From a virus, in the IMG/VR virus record IMGVR_UViG_3300042563_000114, positions 1 to 37,168 of that record: a stretch of 37,168 nucleotides of DNA; one strand, written 5' to 3'. A program made the position numbers and the translations under genes. Below the pieces are notes generated by a model. That model did not search any database and was not told the DNA's origin. It was given only the letters and a program-made list of their open reading frames with translations. The stretch's first letter is position 1. Each line of letters begins with the position of its first letter. Below, in pieces: positions 30,701-37,120 of this stretch.

Positions 30701-31177
30701 ATGAAAGAAAATCTTTCACATGAATTACTTACAGAAAATGTTTTTTATGATTCTGTAACTGGAACTTTTGTTTGGAACAAAAAAGGCAAAAACAGAATTG
30801 TTGGCAAAAGTATAGGAAGAAAACATTGCAAAGGTTATTTGCAAGTTTGGTTTAACGGATACTTTTACATGGCTCATAGACTTGCTTGGTTTTATGTTTA
30901 TAAAAAATGGCCTACTCAATATCTTGACCATATAAATGAAAACAAACTTGATAACAGAATTGAAAATTTAAGAGATGTTTCTCATTCTGTAAATTTGGCA
31001 AATCAAAAAAATCCACAAAAAAACAATACTTCCGGTTTCAGAGGAGTTTCATACAAAAAAAGAATTTCTAAATTTCATGCTCAAATTTTTGTTAACAAAA
31101 AATACAATTCTTTGGGATATTTTGATAGTGCAGAAGAAGCGCATAAGGCTTACTTAAAATTTAAAGAGCAAATCTGA
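30701..31177 (+). CDS. HNH homing endonuclease with AP2 domain
   Basis: 158 residues. The HNH part reads AHRLAWFYVYKKWPTQYLDHINENKLDNRIENLRDVS, with the D-H-I-N.....N.-N-L core of the HNH_3 type; the C-terminal AP2 domain (SGFRGVSYKKRISKFHAQIF, then YFDSAEEAHKAYLKF) binds DNA. Such free-standing enzymes spread by cutting related phages that lack them. The gene is clearly more AT-rich than its neighbours, with long A-runs, and lies directly behind the terminator of the small RNA, so it looks recently inserted. Its stop overlaps the replication gene start (TGATG). Confidence 0.9.
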   Translation: MKENLSHELLTENVFYDSVTGTFVWNKKGKNRIVGKSIGRKHCKGYLQVWFNGYFYMAHRLAWFYVYKKWPTQYLDHINENKLDNRIENLRDVSHSVNLANQKNPQKNNTSGFRGVSYKKRISKFHAQIFVNKKYNSLGYFDSAEEAHKAYLKFKEQI

Positions 31178-31929
31178 TGCACTACTACCAATTTCATATT
31201 GGCGACTACATAAGCCATACAAGGCATCTTTCTTTGATGGAAGATTTAGCCTATAGGCGGTTACTTGATTTCTATTTTTTGCATGAACAAGCAATTAAAC
31301 ATCGGGATGCCGCCCGACAAATTGGGATGCGCGAACATGAAGAAGATGTAATGACCGTGCTAAACGAATTCTTTATTTCTACGGAAGATGGGTTTGTTAA
31401 CCCCCGTGCGGATAAAGAAATTAAACAGTACAAAGAATTTTCAGAAGCGGGTAAACGTGGGGCGGCTAAGAGGTGGGGAACACCCCCTAATGGGGAGGCT
31501 AGTAGCCCCCCTAATGCTACCCCAATAGCAACCAATAACCATAAACCAATAACCAATAACCATAAGAAAGAACAACGCGGCTCACGCCTCGCCAATGATT
31601 TGTTTTTTCCAAAAGATTGGTGCGATTTTTTAGTTGAACAACGCCCCGAACTAAACGCACAAAAAACCTTTGACCAATTTAAAGATTATTGGATTTCACA
31701 GGCAGGGCAAAAGGGCGTTAAGTTGGATTGGTTTGCAACATGGCGCAATTGGGTAAGAAGCACAAACGCACCCAAACAAAACCATGTTGATATAGCCCGC
31801 GTAACCGTGCCAATGGACAATCGGCCCGACCCCGCGTTAGAAAAAATTAAAGAAGATTCTTTACGCGCCGTACCGCCATCATTGGAAGTATTAGCAAAGA
31901 TGGCAGCATTGCGTAAAGTAAATATATGA
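31177..31929 (+). CDS. Replication protein with DUF1376 (YdaU-like) domain
   Basis: 250 residues. The opening YYQFHIGDYISHTRHLSLMEDLAYRRLLDFYFLHEQ is the hallmark of DUF1376, found in phage replication initiation proteins. The N-terminal 90 residues are winged-helix like; a Pro/Asn-rich linker (about 100-130) follows, then a second part (LFFPKDWCDFLVEQRPELN, DYWISQAGQKGVKLDWFATWRNWVR) typical of the replisome-loading end of such proteins. It probably binds the phage origin and recruits host replication enzymes. It overlaps the methyltransferase start as ATGA. An origin could lie inside the gene, possibly in the ACCAATAACC repeats near 31530-31560. Confidence 0.8.
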   Translation: MHYYQFHIGDYISHTRHLSLMEDLAYRRLLDFYFLHEQAIKHRDAARQIGMREHEEDVMTVLNEFFISTEDGFVNPRADKEIKQYKEFSEAGKRGAAKRWGTPPNGEASSPPNATPIATNNHKPITNNHKKEQRGSRLANDLFFPKDWCDFLVEQRPELNAQKTFDQFKDYWISQAGQKGVKLDWFATWRNWVRSTNAPKQNHVDIARVTVPMDNRPDPALEKIKEDSLRAVPPSLEVLAKMAALRKVNI

Positions 31930-32696
31930 ACAAGGAGAATTTAAATGAGTTGGCTCTTTTCGCGGGTGCTGGTGGAGGAATTCTTGGGGGAAAACTTCTT
32001 GGATGGCGAACAGTTTGCGCCGTTGAATGGGAACAGTATCCCGCAAGCGTATTGTGCGCCCGACAAAATGACGGACTTCTCCCGCCTTTCCCAGTTTGGG
32101 ATGACGTACAAACCTTTGACGGAAAACCGTGGCGAGGAATTGTTGATGTTGTATCGGGGGGCTTTCCATGCCAAGATTTGTCAGCAGGAGGAGGAAGGGC
32201 GGGACTTGATGGCGAACGAAGTGGATTATGGAAAGAGATGGTCAGGATTGTTGGCGAGGTTAGACCAAGATTTGTGTTTGTGGAAAATTCCCCAATGCTC
32301 GTTAATAACGGACTCGACCGAGTGCTTACAGACCTTTCCAAATTGGGGTTCGATGCAAAATGGGGCATTGTGGGAGGCGATGCCGTTGGTGCGCCCCATA
32401 GAAGGGAAAGATTTTGGTTGGTTGCCAACGCCCATAGCCACAGATTACATGAACGGGCAAGTAAACGGGATAACTTACACAGGCAAAAGATTTGTGAGAA
32501 CAAGCAAAAAAACTGGAACGGAGTTTGGCGCGAAACTGACAAGTGCTTATCGTTTGATGACTGGAAAGCGTTTGCCCGCAAGTTTTACGGAATGGATGAT
32601 GGGATGGCCTCAAGAATGGACAGAGTTAAAGCCTGTGGAAACGGGCAAATTCCACAAGTGGCAGCAACTGCATGGAGAATGTTAAGTGACACATGA
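31926..32696 (+). CDS. Cytosine-5 DNA methyltransferase
   Basis: 256 residues, short for the family but with the key motifs: I (LALFAGAGGGILGG, residues 9-22, S-adenosylmethionine binding), IV (SGGFPCQDLS, catalytic C82), VI (FVFVENSP, E120-N121), VIII (APHRRERFWLVA) and X (CGNGQIPQVAATAW near residue 238). The target recognition part is small. The enzyme should methylate cytosine in phage DNA to evade host restriction. The start ATG is coupled to the previous stop but has no ribosome site; AAGGAG just inside is better placed for the other frame. A second long frame covers nearly the whole gene. Confidence 0.92.
   Translation: MNKENLNELALFAGAGGGILGGKLLGWRTVCAVEWEQYPASVLCARQNDGLLPPFPVWDDVQTFDGKPWRGIVDVVSGGFPCQDLSAGGGRAGLDGERSGLWKEMVRIVGEVRPRFVFVENSPMLVNNGLDRVLTDLSKLGFDAKWGIVGGDAVGAPHRRERFWLVANAHSHRLHERASKRDNLHRQKICENKQKNWNGVWRETDKCLSFDDWKAFARKFYGMDDGMASRMDRVKACGNGQIPQVAATAWRMLSDT
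31945..32685 (+). CDS. Overprinted reading frame within the methyltransferase gene
   Basis: A 246-codon frame, +1 relative to the methyltransferase and covering almost all of it. AAGGAG lies seven bases before its ATG, the best ribosome site in this neighbourhood, and its stop is immediately followed by the GTG of the next gene (TAAGTG). The product is protein-like: it contains FGMTYKPLTENRGEELLM, WKIPQCSL, FPNWGSMQNG, WLPTPIATDY and a Trp-rich end (FTEWMMGWPQEWTELKP, ETGKFHKWQQLHG). From memory, proteins with such WPTP and MGWP..W motifs are annotated in other phages near methyltransferases. Function unknown. Caution: a minus-strand frame here is also long. Confidence 0.55.
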   Translation: MSWLFSRVLVEEFLGENFLDGEQFAPLNGNSIPQAYCAPDKMTDFSRLSQFGMTYKPLTENRGEELLMLYRGAFHAKICQQEEEGRDLMANEVDYGKRWSGLLARLDQDLCLWKIPQCSLITDSTECLQTFPNWGSMQNGALWEAMPLVRPIEGKDFGWLPTPIATDYMNGQVNGITYTGKRFVRTSKKTGTEFGAKLTSAYRLMTGKRLPASFTEWMMGWPQEWTELKPVETGKFHKWQQLHGEC

Positions 32697-32808
32697 AATG
32701 GCGATGCGAATATTGGACAGGGTGCGCGATGGGGTTAGTTACCCACAATGGGTAATCCGTAAAGCCTTGGAACTAACTGGCGACATTGATGGACATGGAA
32801 CACTTTAA
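32686..32808 (+). CDS. Small protein, 40 residues, GTG start
   Basis: (V/M)THEMAMRILDRVRDGVSY then PQWVIRKALELTGDIDGHGTL. GGAG stands eight bases before the GTG, which follows directly on the stop of the overprinted frame. The pattern of an N-terminal helix, PxxxIxxALxxTGD and a short end resembles small phage proteins with an ALxxTGDL ending. No enzymatic motif. It overlaps the following gene. Confidence 0.6.
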   Translation: MTHEMAMRILDRVRDGVSYPQWVIRKALELTGDIDGHGTL

Positions 32809-33001
32809 GGATTGCGAAGCGCGGGAATGGGTTGCCCGTTTTCGTAAAAAACAAATGGAAGAAGGTAGAGGGGAAGCGGTCGAATGGTGGGCAAAGATTA
32901 TTAAAGACATTGCAACCAAACGCGGGCAAGCCGCCGCTGATGAATTAAAGCAAAGAATGAATACAGTAAAGGATAAAAATGCGATACGCCGCAAGGGTTG
33001 A
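32789..33001 (+). CDS. Small charged helical protein
   Basis: 70 residues from the ATG at 32789; the next ATG six bases later is an equal choice. MDMEHFKDCEAREWVARFRKK, then GEAVEWWAKIIKDIATKRGQAAADELKQRMN. Highly charged, all helical, with the KRG..AA..L pattern seen in a small phage protein family of unknown role. It overlaps both neighbours, consistent with coupling. The last 23 bases overlap the nuclease gene. Confidence 0.7.
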   Translation: MDMEHFKDCEAREWVARFRKKQMEEGRGEAVEWWAKIIKDIATKRGQAAADELKQRMNTVKDKNAIRRKG

Positions 33002-33242
33002 TGCAAACCAAACACAAATCGTTAGTGCCTTACGCGCCGCGGGTGCATCAGTATGGATTATTGGCTTACCTGTTGACTTGTTGGTTGGCTATCACGGTCA
33101 CACATTCTTAGTTGAAATTAAAAGCACCAATAAAGCCCGTTTGACGGGGTTACAAGCCGACTTCTTTGAAACTTGGCACGGTGGGACACTTTGCCGCATC
33201 GATAGCCCTGAAGCCGCACTACGAATGATTGGAGTTATCTAA
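32979..33242 (+). CDS. VRR-NUC-like PD-(D/E)XK nuclease
   Basis: 87 residues, the size of small phage VRR-NUC proteins. RVDANQTQIVSALRAAGASVWIIGLPVDLLVGYHGHTFLVEIKST carries the core: Q for helix 1, then GLPVDLLVG (catalytic D) and FLVEIK (E and K). LTGLQADFFETWHGGTLCRIDS completes it with the conserved Q and the last strand. Such enzymes cut branched or modified DNA and are common in phage replication modules. One base links it with the next gene. Confidence 0.8.
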   Translation: MRYAARVDANQTQIVSALRAAGASVWIIGLPVDLLVGYHGHTFLVEIKSTNKARLTGLQADFFETWHGGTLCRIDSPEAALRMIGVI

Positions 33243-33574
33243 TGTCAATACCTTACAAAGCGATTGATTACATCATCCAAAACGCACCAAAATTTGCCGC
33301 GGCAAAAGGTCAACGGGTGTACTTGGAAAACTTTTTACGCACAAAAAAGGCGTTGCTGATGAAAGATGCTATGCAAGCGGGTTTTGAAAGTGCCGCCGCA
33401 CAAGAACGCGAAGCCTACGCGCATCCTGAATATCAAGAATTGTTAAAAGGTTTAGCCGCGGCTACGGAAACGGAAGAAACCCTAAAGTTTATGCTTATTG
33501 CGGCACAATTAAAATCGGAAATATGGCGCACCGAATCGGCTAATGAACGAAGTGGCATAAAAGCAACTGAGTAA
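33242..33574 (+). CDS. Conserved phage protein with helical pattern
   Basis: 110 residues. RVYLENFLRTKKALLMKDAMQAG, then AAAQEREAYAHPEYQELLKGL and EETLKFMLIAAQLKSEIWR make a protein of several helices. I recall a similar small protein in other phages (QEREAYAHPEYxxLLxGL) next to VRR-NUC genes, function unknown. It ends the first part of the rightward operon; promoter 4 follows. Confidence 0.75.
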   Translation: MSIPYKAIDYIIQNAPKFAAAKGQRVYLENFLRTKKALLMKDAMQAGFESAAAQEREAYAHPEYQELLKGLAAATETEETLKFMLIAAQLKSEIWRTESANERSGIKATE

Positions 33575-33582
33575 ACAATTTG

Positions 33583-33612
33583 TTGAAACACGGGTATTAG
33601 TAATCTTATAAT
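33583..33612 (+). promoter_or_regulatory. Early rightward promoter 4 with dyad
   Basis: TTGAAA and TATAAT are separated by 18 bases on the plus strand, -10 perfect. ATTAG-TAAT-CTTAT (33596-33609), a diverged form of the early dyad, overlaps the -10 box in the same register as in promoters 1-3. It would add transcription for the distal early genes. Confidence 0.75.
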
Positions 33613-33621
33613 TTAACTATG

Positions 33622-33635
33622 CCGTTACATCACGG
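33622..33635 (+). other. Leader hairpin, cassette 4
   Basis: CCGT-TACATC-ACGG. Flanks ATG before and GTCTTTTAGAAAGC after are the same as in cassettes 1-3, with a fourth set of stem bases. The AGAAAG serves as ribosome site for the 30-residue gene. Confidence 0.6.
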
Positions 33636-33653
33636 TCTTTTAGAAAGCAAACA

Positions 33654-33746
33654 ATGTGGCCCTTTCCCCCGTTTCCAAACCCAAAAGATAAGGGGCGTAA
33701 AGCCCCCAAGTTCAACCCTGATAACTTTGAGGATTCGCCCGTATGA
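33654..33746 (+). CDS. Small proline-rich peptide, 30 residues
   Basis: MWPFPPFPNPKDKGRKAPKF then [10 protein letters not shown]. It follows promoter 4 and its leader directly with AGAAAG at proper spacing, and overlaps the next start as ATGA, so it is the first product of that message. Proline- and aromatic-rich, no membrane segment. It could be a functional peptide or a leader setting translation of the next gene. Confidence 0.6.
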   Translation: MWPFPPFPNPKDKGRKAPKFNPDNFEDSPV

Positions 33747-34453
33747 CGCCTTTAATACGTGAAGCAATTAAAATGGCTTTTGATGGCGGCATAGACCCTA
33801 CAGAAATCCAATGGTTTGACTTGTCGGGTTATGTTGACGATAGAAGCCAAGCGGTAACAGAACCTTTAATGAAATATCGCCCGCCTTTTGAAAAAAACAT
33901 TGTTGTTTGGCGCGGCAAAACAAAAAGCCATGCGTCATTTGACACAATCTTTATGGTAGTTGGTACTGACCCTAATGAAGGTATTGTCATATCAACTTGG
34001 AAGGGCGTAACAGGGCGTATGCCGACTAAATTTCCATCAATGGTTTATTTAATTGAAGGCAATATGTTGCGATATGGCCCTATAGATGATGGCGCGGAAA
34101 TATCTAAAGAAATGGCAGAAACAATGCTTGCGTTTTGTGGTAATTGGCTTGAATCTTTAACGCAATCAGTTCAAGCGCATAAACCAATTGTCAAAGTTAG
34201 TTTTACCAATCAGCGCAAAATTAAAGATGGCAAGATGCCCACTTACGATTGGACTACGGTAATTGTTGAGGCCGCAAAGCCTAAAAATGAGTATCAAGGC
34301 GGTACACACGCAAGCCCTAGATTGCATGACCGCAGGGGGCATTTAAGGCGGCTTAAAACGGGTCAAACTTGTTGGGTTAAAGCCCACAAAGTTGGCGATA
34401 TAACAAAAGGTATTGTTTTTCACGATTATGTAATTCAAAAAGGTCAAATATGA
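33743..34453 (+). CDS. Conserved phage protein of unknown function
   Basis: 236 residues. N-terminal part [25 protein letters not shown], a beta-rich middle ([23 protein letters not shown]), and a characteristic basic end [33 protein letters not shown], which I recall from many phage hypothetical proteins (G..ASPR.H.RRGH.R). The basic C-terminus suggests nucleic acid contact. No catalytic motif is evident. Overlaps both neighbours by four bases. Confidence 0.72.
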   Translation: MTPLIREAIKMAFDGGIDPTEIQWFDLSGYVDDRSQAVTEPLMKYRPPFEKNIVVWRGKTKSHASFDTIFMVVGTDPNEGIVISTWKGVTGRMPTKFPSMVYLIEGNMLRYGPIDDGAEISKEMAETMLAFCGNWLESLTQSVQAHKPIVKVSFTNQRKIKDGKMPTYDWTTVIVEAAKPKNEYQGGTHASPRLHDRRGHLRRLKTGQTCWVKAHKVGDITKGIVFHDYVIQKGQI

Positions 34454-34695
34454 GAGATTACGAATTTACTTTTAACGCTACAACAGGCGGCGGCGGCGAA
34501 ACCGTTACTTGCAAAATGACTTATGAACGCGATGAATACGGCACATTTGCCGAAAACATTGAATCCGTAATATTTGAGGGTGTAGAAGTCATTGCTTTGC
34601 TATCTGAAGAACAATTTGCTGAATTGGAAACAGATGGCGTGATGAAGTTGGCTACGCATTTAAAAGAAGAAAAAGACAGGGCGCAAGAACCATGA
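34450..34695 (+). CDS. Small acidic protein
   Basis: 81 residues: [45 protein letters not shown], then [32 protein letters not shown]. The N-terminal half looks beta-rich and the C-terminal half helical and acidic. No family is recognised. Coupled by ATGA on both sides. Confidence 0.65.
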   Translation: MRDYEFTFNATTGGGGETVTCKMTYERDEYGTFAENIESVIFEGVEVIALLSEEQFAELETDGVMKLATHLKEEKDRAQEP

Positions 34696-34781
34696 GCAAC
34701 AAGTTAGTTTTTACGGCGTTGTTTGTAATGCTGATTGGTTTTTGGTCATGGATTTATTGGTACACATGGGGGTTATTTTGA
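34692..34781 (+). CDS. Single-pass membrane peptide, 29 residues
   Basis: [20 protein letters not shown] then IYWYTWGLF. One hydrophobic helix covers residues 5-25, with many aromatic residues. The start overlaps the previous stop as ATGA and the stop overlaps the best start of the next gene (TTGA). A third such tiny membrane peptide in the genome. Confidence 0.55.
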   Translation: MSNKLVFTALFVMLIGFWSWIYWYTWGLF

Positions 34782-35218
34782 ATAAAGATGAAGCATTACG
34801 CCTTGCATTGGAAGCGTTGAAAAACGCATATTGGCCTATTGATTCAAATTTATTGCCAGCGCACAACATCAAAGAATGTGCAGAAGCCATCACTGCAATT
34901 AAAGCCGCATTAGAAGCGAAGGATGAGCCTGAACAAATGGCGAAACTTGGATGGCAAGTAATTGATTGTCCTATTTGCGGTGGAGGAGCAAGAGCGTTTC
35001 CTAAGCAAGAAGCGAAGGATGAGCCTTGGGAAAAGTTCTGCGATTCAAATTGCGTATGGACTGACCACCATCCTGATTGCAAGTTAGCACAGCGCACATG
35101 GGTAGGGCTGACTCTTACAGAAATAGAGCTTTTATTTATTGAACACACAACCCCAAAATCAACAGCAATAGATTTTGCCAGAGCTATTGAATCCAAATTT
35201 AAGGAAAAGAACGGATGA
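34778..35218 (+). CDS. Protein with cysteine motif and a repeated EAKDEP linker
   Basis: 146 residues from TTG 34778, which overlaps the previous stop and has GGGGG in front; ATG 34768 is the alternative and adds a few residues. [15 protein letters not shown] and AEAITAIKAALEAKDEP form an N-terminal helical unit common in phage proteins; then a DCPICGGGARAF zinc-type knuckle, a second EAKDEP, a cysteine pair (FCDSNCVW) and WVGLTLTEIELLF. EAKDEP repeated on both sides of the CPICGG looks like an internal duplication. Possible nucleic acid-binding protein. Confidence 0.65.
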   Translation: MNKDEALRLALEALKNAYWPIDSNLLPAHNIKECAEAITAIKAALEAKDEPEQMAKLGWQVIDCPICGGGARAFPKQEAKDEPWEKFCDSNCVWTDHHPDCKLAQRTWVGLTLTEIELLFIEHTTPKSTAIDFARAIESKFKEKNG

Positions 35219-35397
35219 TGCCGCAAATAGACATTGGCGCACGGTTTGCCAATCACAAGTTCAAACTTTGCACTAAATGCCACATAAGCAAACCGCCCGA
35301 AGGCGGCATAGAAATGGGCATTAAGTGGATTTGCCAATCATGTTGGAATAAGCGCATTACAGGCAAATACCTAAGACAGAATAATAAAAATGCGTAA
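35215..35397 (+). CDS. Small zinc-ribbon protein
   Basis: 60 residues with two CxxC pairs, LCTKCHISKPP and ICQSCWNK, spaced by about 22 residues, the arrangement of a zinc ribbon. N-terminal MMPQIDIGARFANHKFK and a basic tail (RITGKYLRQNNKNA) support nucleic acid or protein binding. Starts on ATGATG coupled to the previous stop; overlaps the next gene by eight bases. Confidence 0.7.
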   Translation: MMPQIDIGARFANHKFKLCTKCHISKPPEGGIEMGIKWICQSCWNKRITGKYLRQNNKNA

Positions 35398-35848
35398 ACA
35401 TACTAAACGCAAATTTTGGGCATTGATTGACCCAATCGCGCATGGAATTATTGGCGCGGCTATTACGCCAAGGCAAACATTAGATAAATTGCGTTTAACC
35501 GAATATGCCGCTTTGGAATCAATTACCAAGGGCAATGGCACGATACAGGATTGGCGAACCCTAGTAGATGTGCTAAACCTTTCGGAAATGATGGCTAAAA
35601 ACGGCATCGGCCCTGAAGTGTTGCCCGTGTGTCAAAAAGCCCAAGAAAGCCTACACAAAGCCGCCATACGCTACCAAACAACCTTAAAGATGGGGTTAGA
35701 TGGCGTTGGCATACAGGCAATTCGGGAATTACTGGAATATGCTGATTTGCAACAGGGAAGCATTACCCGCGCAGAATTTGAACGCTATGTGCAAAAAACA
35801 AGAAATTACATAAAATCAAACGGTAATTTAGTAGTTGAAATTGAATGA
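35390..35848 (+). CDS. Conserved phage protein of unknown function
   Basis: 152 residues. RKFWALIDPIAHGIIGAAITPRQTLDKLRLTEYAALESITKGNGTIQDWRTLVDVLNLSEMM is a pattern I recall from many betaproteobacterial phage proteins (xxDPxxHVLxGxxP, then A...L..G.A...D...L....N.AE.L). All helical from there on (ALELL and ADLQQGSITRAEFERYVQK). No motif shows an activity. Overlaps the nuclease gene by four bases. Confidence 0.7.
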   Translation: MRKHTKRKFWALIDPIAHGIIGAAITPRQTLDKLRLTEYAALESITKGNGTIQDWRTLVDVLNLSEMMAKNGIGPEVLPVCQKAQESLHKAAIRYQTTLKMGLDGVGIQAIRELLEYADLQQGSITRAEFERYVQKTRNYIKSNGNLVVEIE

Positions 35849-36171
35849 GATTCCCAAAACACCAATACATCCGTAGCCAAACCCTGCTTCGAAACGCCCG
35901 TGAAATTCCGTGCCAATATTGCGGTGCTGACGATGGTACGGTGGTAGCGGCTCATGCAAATTGGGGTGGTGGTCGCGGTCGGGGAATTAAGGCTGATGAC
36001 AACCTAATTGCAAGTTTATGCCATGCTTGTCATATGGAAATAGACCAAGGTAAAGGGCTAACCAAAGAAGAACGCCAAAAGATTTGGCTTTACGCACATA
36101 AGGAAACGGTGCGAAAATTACAGATATACGGGCTTTGGCCTGACAATGTTCCACTACCCGAAGGACTATGA
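35845..36171 (+). CDS. YbcO/DUF1364-like nuclease
   Basis: 108 residues. IPCQYCGADDGTVVAAHANWGGGRGRGIKADDNLIASLCHACHMEIDQG gives cysteines C23, C26, C59 and C62 around H37, and the AHAN.....G.G.K..D..... pattern of DUF1364, a HNH-like fold described for E. coli prophage YbcO. Probably a metal-dependent DNA endonuclease used in recombination. The C-terminal helix (EERQKIWLYAHKETVRKL) is typical. Coupled by ATGA at both ends. Confidence 0.82.
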   Translation: MRFPKHQYIRSQTLLRNAREIPCQYCGADDGTVVAAHANWGGGRGRGIKADDNLIASLCHACHMEIDQGKGLTKEERQKIWLYAHKETVRKLQIYGLWPDNVPLPEGL

Positions 36172-36566
36172 TGGTTAAATTCCGCGCAGAAGCCGCCCAA
36201 AGCGACCCCGTAATGCAGTTTGTACAATGCCTATTGCATAGCGTAACCAACGCCCACATCCTACATTTCCAAACGCCTAGTTTTTCCGAACACATGGCGT
36301 TAGGTGCTTTTTACAATGAAGTTGGCGAATTGGTCGATAACTTTGTAGAGGCGTTTCAAGGCAAATACGGATTACTTACCAAGTACCAAGCCGAATACGA
36401 ACTACCCGCAACCGACCCCGTTGTTTACCTAACCTACCTAAAAGATGAAGTGGCAACCCTGCGCCGTGCGCCTAATTTCCCACAGGATAGCGAACTACAG
36501 AACGAAGTAGATAACATTGCTAACCTTATCAATAGCACCCTTTACAAACTACGATTCCTAAGTTGA
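36168..36566 (+). CDS. DUF5856-like helical protein
   Basis: 132 residues. The segment AHILHFQTPSFSEHMALGAFYNEVGELVDNFVEAFQGKYGLL matches, from memory, DUF5856: H....Q..SYA.H.AL..FYD...DL.D...E..QG..G. The repeated His, Glu and Asp give the look of a ferritin/Dps-like four-helix bundle, but whether metal is bound is not known. It is the last early-type gene before the packaging end. One base separates it from the next gene. Confidence 0.72.
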   Translation: MMVKFRAEAAQSDPVMQFVQCLLHSVTNAHILHFQTPSFSEHMALGAFYNEVGELVDNFVEAFQGKYGLLTKYQAEYELPATDPVVYLTYLKDEVATLRRAPNFPQDSELQNEVDNIANLINSTLYKLRFLS

Positions 36567-36567
36567 T

Positions 36568-36744
36568 ATGCCTATACGCAAGACACAACAGGGATGGTAT
36601 TGGGGCAGTAAAGGGCCATTCCCCACAAAGGCAAAGGCACTACAAGTAGCCCGTGCCGCACACGCATCAGGATTTATAGACCATGCCAACGATGCCATCA
36701 AACCCAAAGTGTTCAGAGTTGGGATGCAAAAACCCAAGAACTAG
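36568..36744 (+). CDS. Small basic protein of a common phage type
   Basis: 58 residues: MPIRKTQQGWYWGSKGPFPT, then KAKALQVARAAHASGFIDHAN and a C-terminal stretch that runs into the next gene. The pattern G-W/Y-x-WG..G.....KA.A..QARA..ASG.. is recurrent in small phage proteins next to packaging genes. It begins one base after the previous stop and overlaps the HNH gene by 62 bases in another frame. Function unknown. Confidence 0.65.
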   Translation: MPIRKTQQGWYWGSKGPFPTKAKALQVARAAHASGFIDHANDAIKPKVFRVGMQKPKN

Positions 36745-37120
36745 GCTTAACACCTACTGCCTTAAACACGGGGGCTTAGACAACATGGCTACCCGTGAAA
36801 CAGATAGCGCATACCAAACGCCATTATGGAAAACAATTAGGGCAGTACAAATAAGTAAGCAACCACTATGTCAAGGTTGCCTAACACGCGGCATAGTGGC
36901 ATCAGCAAAGCATATAGACCATCTGTTTGCATGGAAGCACATAGGTAGCCATGCGTTTAGCCGTAACATATTCCAATCGCTTTGCCACAATTGCCATAGC
37001 CAAAAATCAGGGCTAGAAAAGCAGGGAATCTACAGGCACTACGCCCAAGATGGTGCAAAAGACTACACAAAGAACGACTACGCATATATGTTGCATCAAT
37101 ACAACACGCGTGTAGAATAG
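36683..37120 (+). CDS. HNH endonuclease of the packaging module
   Basis: 145 residues. An N-terminal zinc element (CSELGCKNPRTRLNTYCLKHGG) precedes the HNH core: PLCQGCLTRG, then HIDHLFAWKHIGSHAFSRNIFQSLCHNCHSQKSG, with D-H as catalytic pair and CxxC...CxxC holding zinc. Enzymes of this type work with terminase to cut at cos in HK97-like phages; the terminase genes stand next to it across the window ends. ATG 36692 is an alternative start. It closes the rightward operon. Confidence 0.9.
   Translation: MPTMPSNPKCSELGCKNPRTRLNTYCLKHGGLDNMATRETDSAYQTPLWKTIRAVQISKQPLCQGCLTRGIVASAKHIDHLFAWKHIGSHAFSRNIFQSLCHNCHSQKSGLEKQGIYRHYAQDGAKDYTKNDYAYMLHQYNTRVE

Noticed and set aside
30583-31177. HEARO/OMEGA-type RNA with its nuclease
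   Set aside because: The HNH-AP2 protein has no RuvC parts and is a homing type; the RNA shape fits C4 better, and a terminator separates the two.
31480-31570. Replication origin iterons in the DUF1376 gene
   Set aside because: Short ACCAATAACC-type repeats are present but encode a Pro/Asn-rich linker and are too few and irregular to call an origin.
31847-32581. Minus-strand frame of 244 codons across the methyltransferase
   Set aside because: It runs against the operon, has no ribosome site or recognised motif, and reads as low-complexity Ser/Pro/Phe-rich text. Kept only as a warning that composition keeps frames open here.
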